Assembly (NCBI GenBank): GCA_029990175.1 | Contig: JARKIP010000035.1 | Span: 34,424,001 to 34,488,000, forward strand | Direction of reading: 5' to 3' | Length of the DNA stretch: 64,000 bases | Origin: Petunia secreta | Lineage: Eukaryota > Streptophyta > Magnoliopsida > Solanales > Solanaceae | Part shown: positions 62,100-64,000 of the stretch, in pieces | How the letters are laid out: every line of letters begins with the position of its first letter | Numbering within the stretch: the stretch's first letter is position 1 | Program-made: the position numbers and the translations under genes | The notes under the pieces: model-generated | What the model was told of the DNA's origin: nothing | What the model saw: the letters and a program-made list of their open reading frames with translations, nothing else | Databases searched by the model: none

Positions 62100-62895
62100 A
62101 TGTCGGATGTTGATTGTGGAGATTATGGCTCGTGTGGGGATGATGCGAGTTGCTATGACTCGTATGGTGAAGATGGAGACTATGGTTCCTATGAGGGTGA
62201 CGATGGCCAATACTATGATGACGGAAAACATGGCTCCTATGATGAGGAAGCGGTTCACTATGACGATCGTGAAATTGATGATGACTATGAGGCTTGTGAT
62301 GAAGAATGTGATGATGTCTATGCCTCTAGTCAAGAAATCGAAGATGGTGACGCTTCAAGGTACATTAATCCTACTTACTCTTCTTGTGATGAATTAGAGC
62401 ATGATAGTGACATAGATAGGGATGATGATGTTGAACATATGGGTTATTCTTATGCATCTTCTCTTAGTGTTGCTAATGGTGTCCAAGGGAGTAGTAGAGG
62501 ACCTTCCATTAGTATGGGAGGTGGTGGTGGTTGTTCCGTGGGAAAGAAGAAGCTTGCATCTTCTAGGTACGCTAAGCGACCTAATGCTTCTAATTCCCAT
62601 GAGGAGGTTGGTATGATAGATGGTGTTGCTTTTGCTACAAAGGGGTTATATGCCGTGAGGGGCGTGGATGGTTGTAGTAGGAGTAGTACTATGGGCTATG
62701 GAACCAAGGCGAGAGGCACTTATGGGTTCCATGGCAAGGTTCCTTCCTCGACTTCCAACAACATCTCTAATGTTGGGAGAGTGACGGGAAGTGGAAGTTA
62801 CGCTAGCAATCTTGCTAGTAGTGGAGGAATAAGGAAGACCCAAGTTGTCGGAGTTGACACTTGTGGGCATTCAAGTTCTCACTTGGATGCCAATC
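62100..62895 (+). pseudogene. T17 D/Y/G/S-rich protein, N-terminal 265 codons
   Basis: ATG at 62100 (M-S-D-V-D-C). The acidic Tyr/Ser/Gly/Cys-rich part (1-125) and the Gly/Ser-rich part (140-260) align with T8, including S-S-R-G-P-S-I-S-M-G-G-G-G-G-C and M-G-Y-G-x-K-A-R-G. T18 interrupts it just before the position of the protease-like domain. The conservation of this low-complexity N-terminus in two LTR subfamilies argues that it is a real protein. Confidence 0.75.
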
Positions 62896-63666
62896 TGATG
62901 CAACCCAAATTGCATCGACACCTACACTTGGTCCGGGAGTCAAGGCATGGATGATATGAGCTCGGGGACAACTTGAAGACCATGCATTAGAGCTCAATCA
63001 AAGTGGAGGCAGGGCCGAAACCAGTGCAGGAAACAGGGGAGCCAAAGCAGGGCAAAACAGGGCAGCACTTTCTGAGCTTACTGCCTGACGAGGGAGATCT
63101 GTTCTTCGCGATCGCGTGCATGTCTGCGCGATCGCGATGAGGAAATCTCTGCTCTTCGCCTTCGCGCCACCCTCCGCGCGATCGCGCGCCTCAGCCACCA
63201 AGTGCCCACGCGATCGCTATTCCATTCACGCGATCGCGATGACCAGTGGAGCAGTGCGGACCAGAAACTTGGCAAAACTTGTAATGGGAAACTATAAATA
63301 GACCCCTTAGTCATTTATTGCATTTTTAGCAAACCTTGAATGTAGAATGATATTTTCTTTGAGTGAATCTCAATGATGAACCCGTGAGCGGGCATGATTT
63401 CACTTGGTGGATTCCAAGTTGAACATCAAAACCTCTTTGATCATTCTATTTGCGAGAGCCGAGTGTCTCTTGAGGGTAGTTGCGTAGTATAGGTGATCCT
63501 TGACTTCACCCGGGGTGTATCGAGACGAGTTCCTCGGTGCTACTTAGGTAAACGTTCAAGCCTCGTCTTGCTTTTTATCTCGATATCGTAATCGATATCG
63601 CCTATCTTGTTTTAGCTTCCGCACTTTTATATCGTTTGTAGCTTCCGCCTATTTTCGATTGCATCA
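62896..63666 (+). repeat. T18 5' LTR (771 bp)
   Basis: Ends are TGATGCAACCC and CGATTGCATCA. Palindromes at 63100-63240; TATA box at 63293-63300. It is closer to T3 than to T14 in the stretch before the TATA-downstream GAATG. Confidence 0.92.
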
Positions 63667-64000
63667 GTTGGTATCAGAGCAAGGCTAGGGTTGCGTTCTT
63701 ACGAGCCCTCGTCCTACTCTTCGTGCTTGTCATCTTTGTTCCGCATTTATTTTCGTGTTCTTGTTCTTGTTATATTGAAAAAGAAGAAAAAAATTCAAAA
63801 ACTCAAAAACCCAAAAATTTGAAGGAAATCGCTTGATGTTACGATTTTGTTGGTTTTGATTATCGGGGATTGTTTGTTTACGTGAACCCGACAATTGGGT
63901 ACCAACAAAACGCGTTTTGGAGTTGAAAATCAAAAGTTCAAAAATTGAACCCTAGGTTGGGTATTCTTGCAAAATTTGCCAAAAACCTGTTTGATGTTAT
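63667..64000 (+). other. T18 leader with primer-binding site
   Basis: Primer-binding site at 63669-63680, followed by AAGGCTAGGG as in T1, not ACGGCTAGGC as in T3/T14. No gene before the window ends. Confidence 0.82.

Larger units (their letters stand above)
60368..62895 (+). mobile_element. T17: 5' half of a non-autonomous element, cut by T18
   Basis: Plus-strand element with 5' LTR 60368-61137, leader, and the start of the D/Y/G/S-rich frame, broken by T18 at 62896. Left flank GTAAG (60363-60367). LTR and leader match T7. The protein matches the first frame of T8, whose LTR is of another subfamily. Confidence 0.85.
62896..64000 (+). mobile_element. T18: 5' LTR and leader of an element with T3-type LTR
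   Basis: Plus-strand element running off the right edge; left flank CAATC (62891-62895). The LTR is nearly identical to those of T3 and T14, but the leader is that of T1. Coding content is unknown. Confidence 0.87.

Noticed and set aside
62891..62895. Identical duplication CAATC at T3 and T18 as evidence for sequence-specific targeting
   Set aside because: Relative to element orientation they are GATTG and CAATC; the other duplications show no common motif.

Overview
The window is a plant (angiosperm) retrotransposon nest. I find no host gene: essentially every base belongs to one of 18 Ty3/gypsy LTR retrotransposons or fragments (T1-T18 below). The seven complete copies have 5-bp target-site duplications. 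LTRs start TGAT and end ATCA, primer-binding sites match plant initiator tRNA-Met (TGGTATCAGAGC), and polypurine tracts read AAGAAGGGGAGRA. The gag-pol type, and a polyprotein frame that runs through the polypurine tract into the 3' LTR, fit the CRM clade of chromoviruses. A centromeric or pericentromeric origin is therefore plausible but not proven. The species cannot be named from this sequence.

Layout, outermost first. T15 (+) holds T11 (+) and T16 (+). T11 holds T7 (-) and T12 (-). T7 holds T6/T5/T4/T2 in successive layers (T2 itself broken by T3 and T1), T8, and T9, which holds T10. T12 holds T13 and T14. T16 holds T17, which holds T18. From left to right: 1-1368 T1; 1369-12283 T2 with T3 inside; 12284-13724 T4; 13725-15469 T5; 15470-15913 T6; 15914-38842 T7 with T8 and T9(T10) inside; 38843-58703 T11 with T12(T13, T14) inside; 58704-64000 T15, T16, T17, T18. 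The deepest chain is T15>T11>T7>T6>T5>T4>T2>T3, eight layers.

Two kinds of element coexist. Autonomous ones (T10 fully intact; T9 and T12 broken by insertions, T9 also by a stop codon; T13 lacking gag and protease) encode gag-protease-RT-RNase H-integrase. Non-autonomous ones (T2, T3, T8, T11, T14) have no RT or integrase. They carry instead a conserved 400-560 residue domain that I do not recognise, ending in repeats with the motif D-[TA]-W-L-Y-H-K-S. It is joined to three different N-termini: a full gag plus protease (T2), a short gag stub plus protease (T3, T14), or a disordered D/Y/G/S-rich protein plus a protease-like domain without its catalytic Asp-Ser-Gly (T8; T17 has the same N-terminus).

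In every element where both can be seen, the LTR and the 5' leader carry clusters of short GC-rich palindromes of the same type: GCGATCGC, AGGCGSSGCGCCT-like, or AGGCGGWCCGCCT. Genomic RNA would thus hold matching self-complementary clusters near both ends. The palindrome-matched clusters and the conserved replacement domain are the strongest candidates for undescribed biology.
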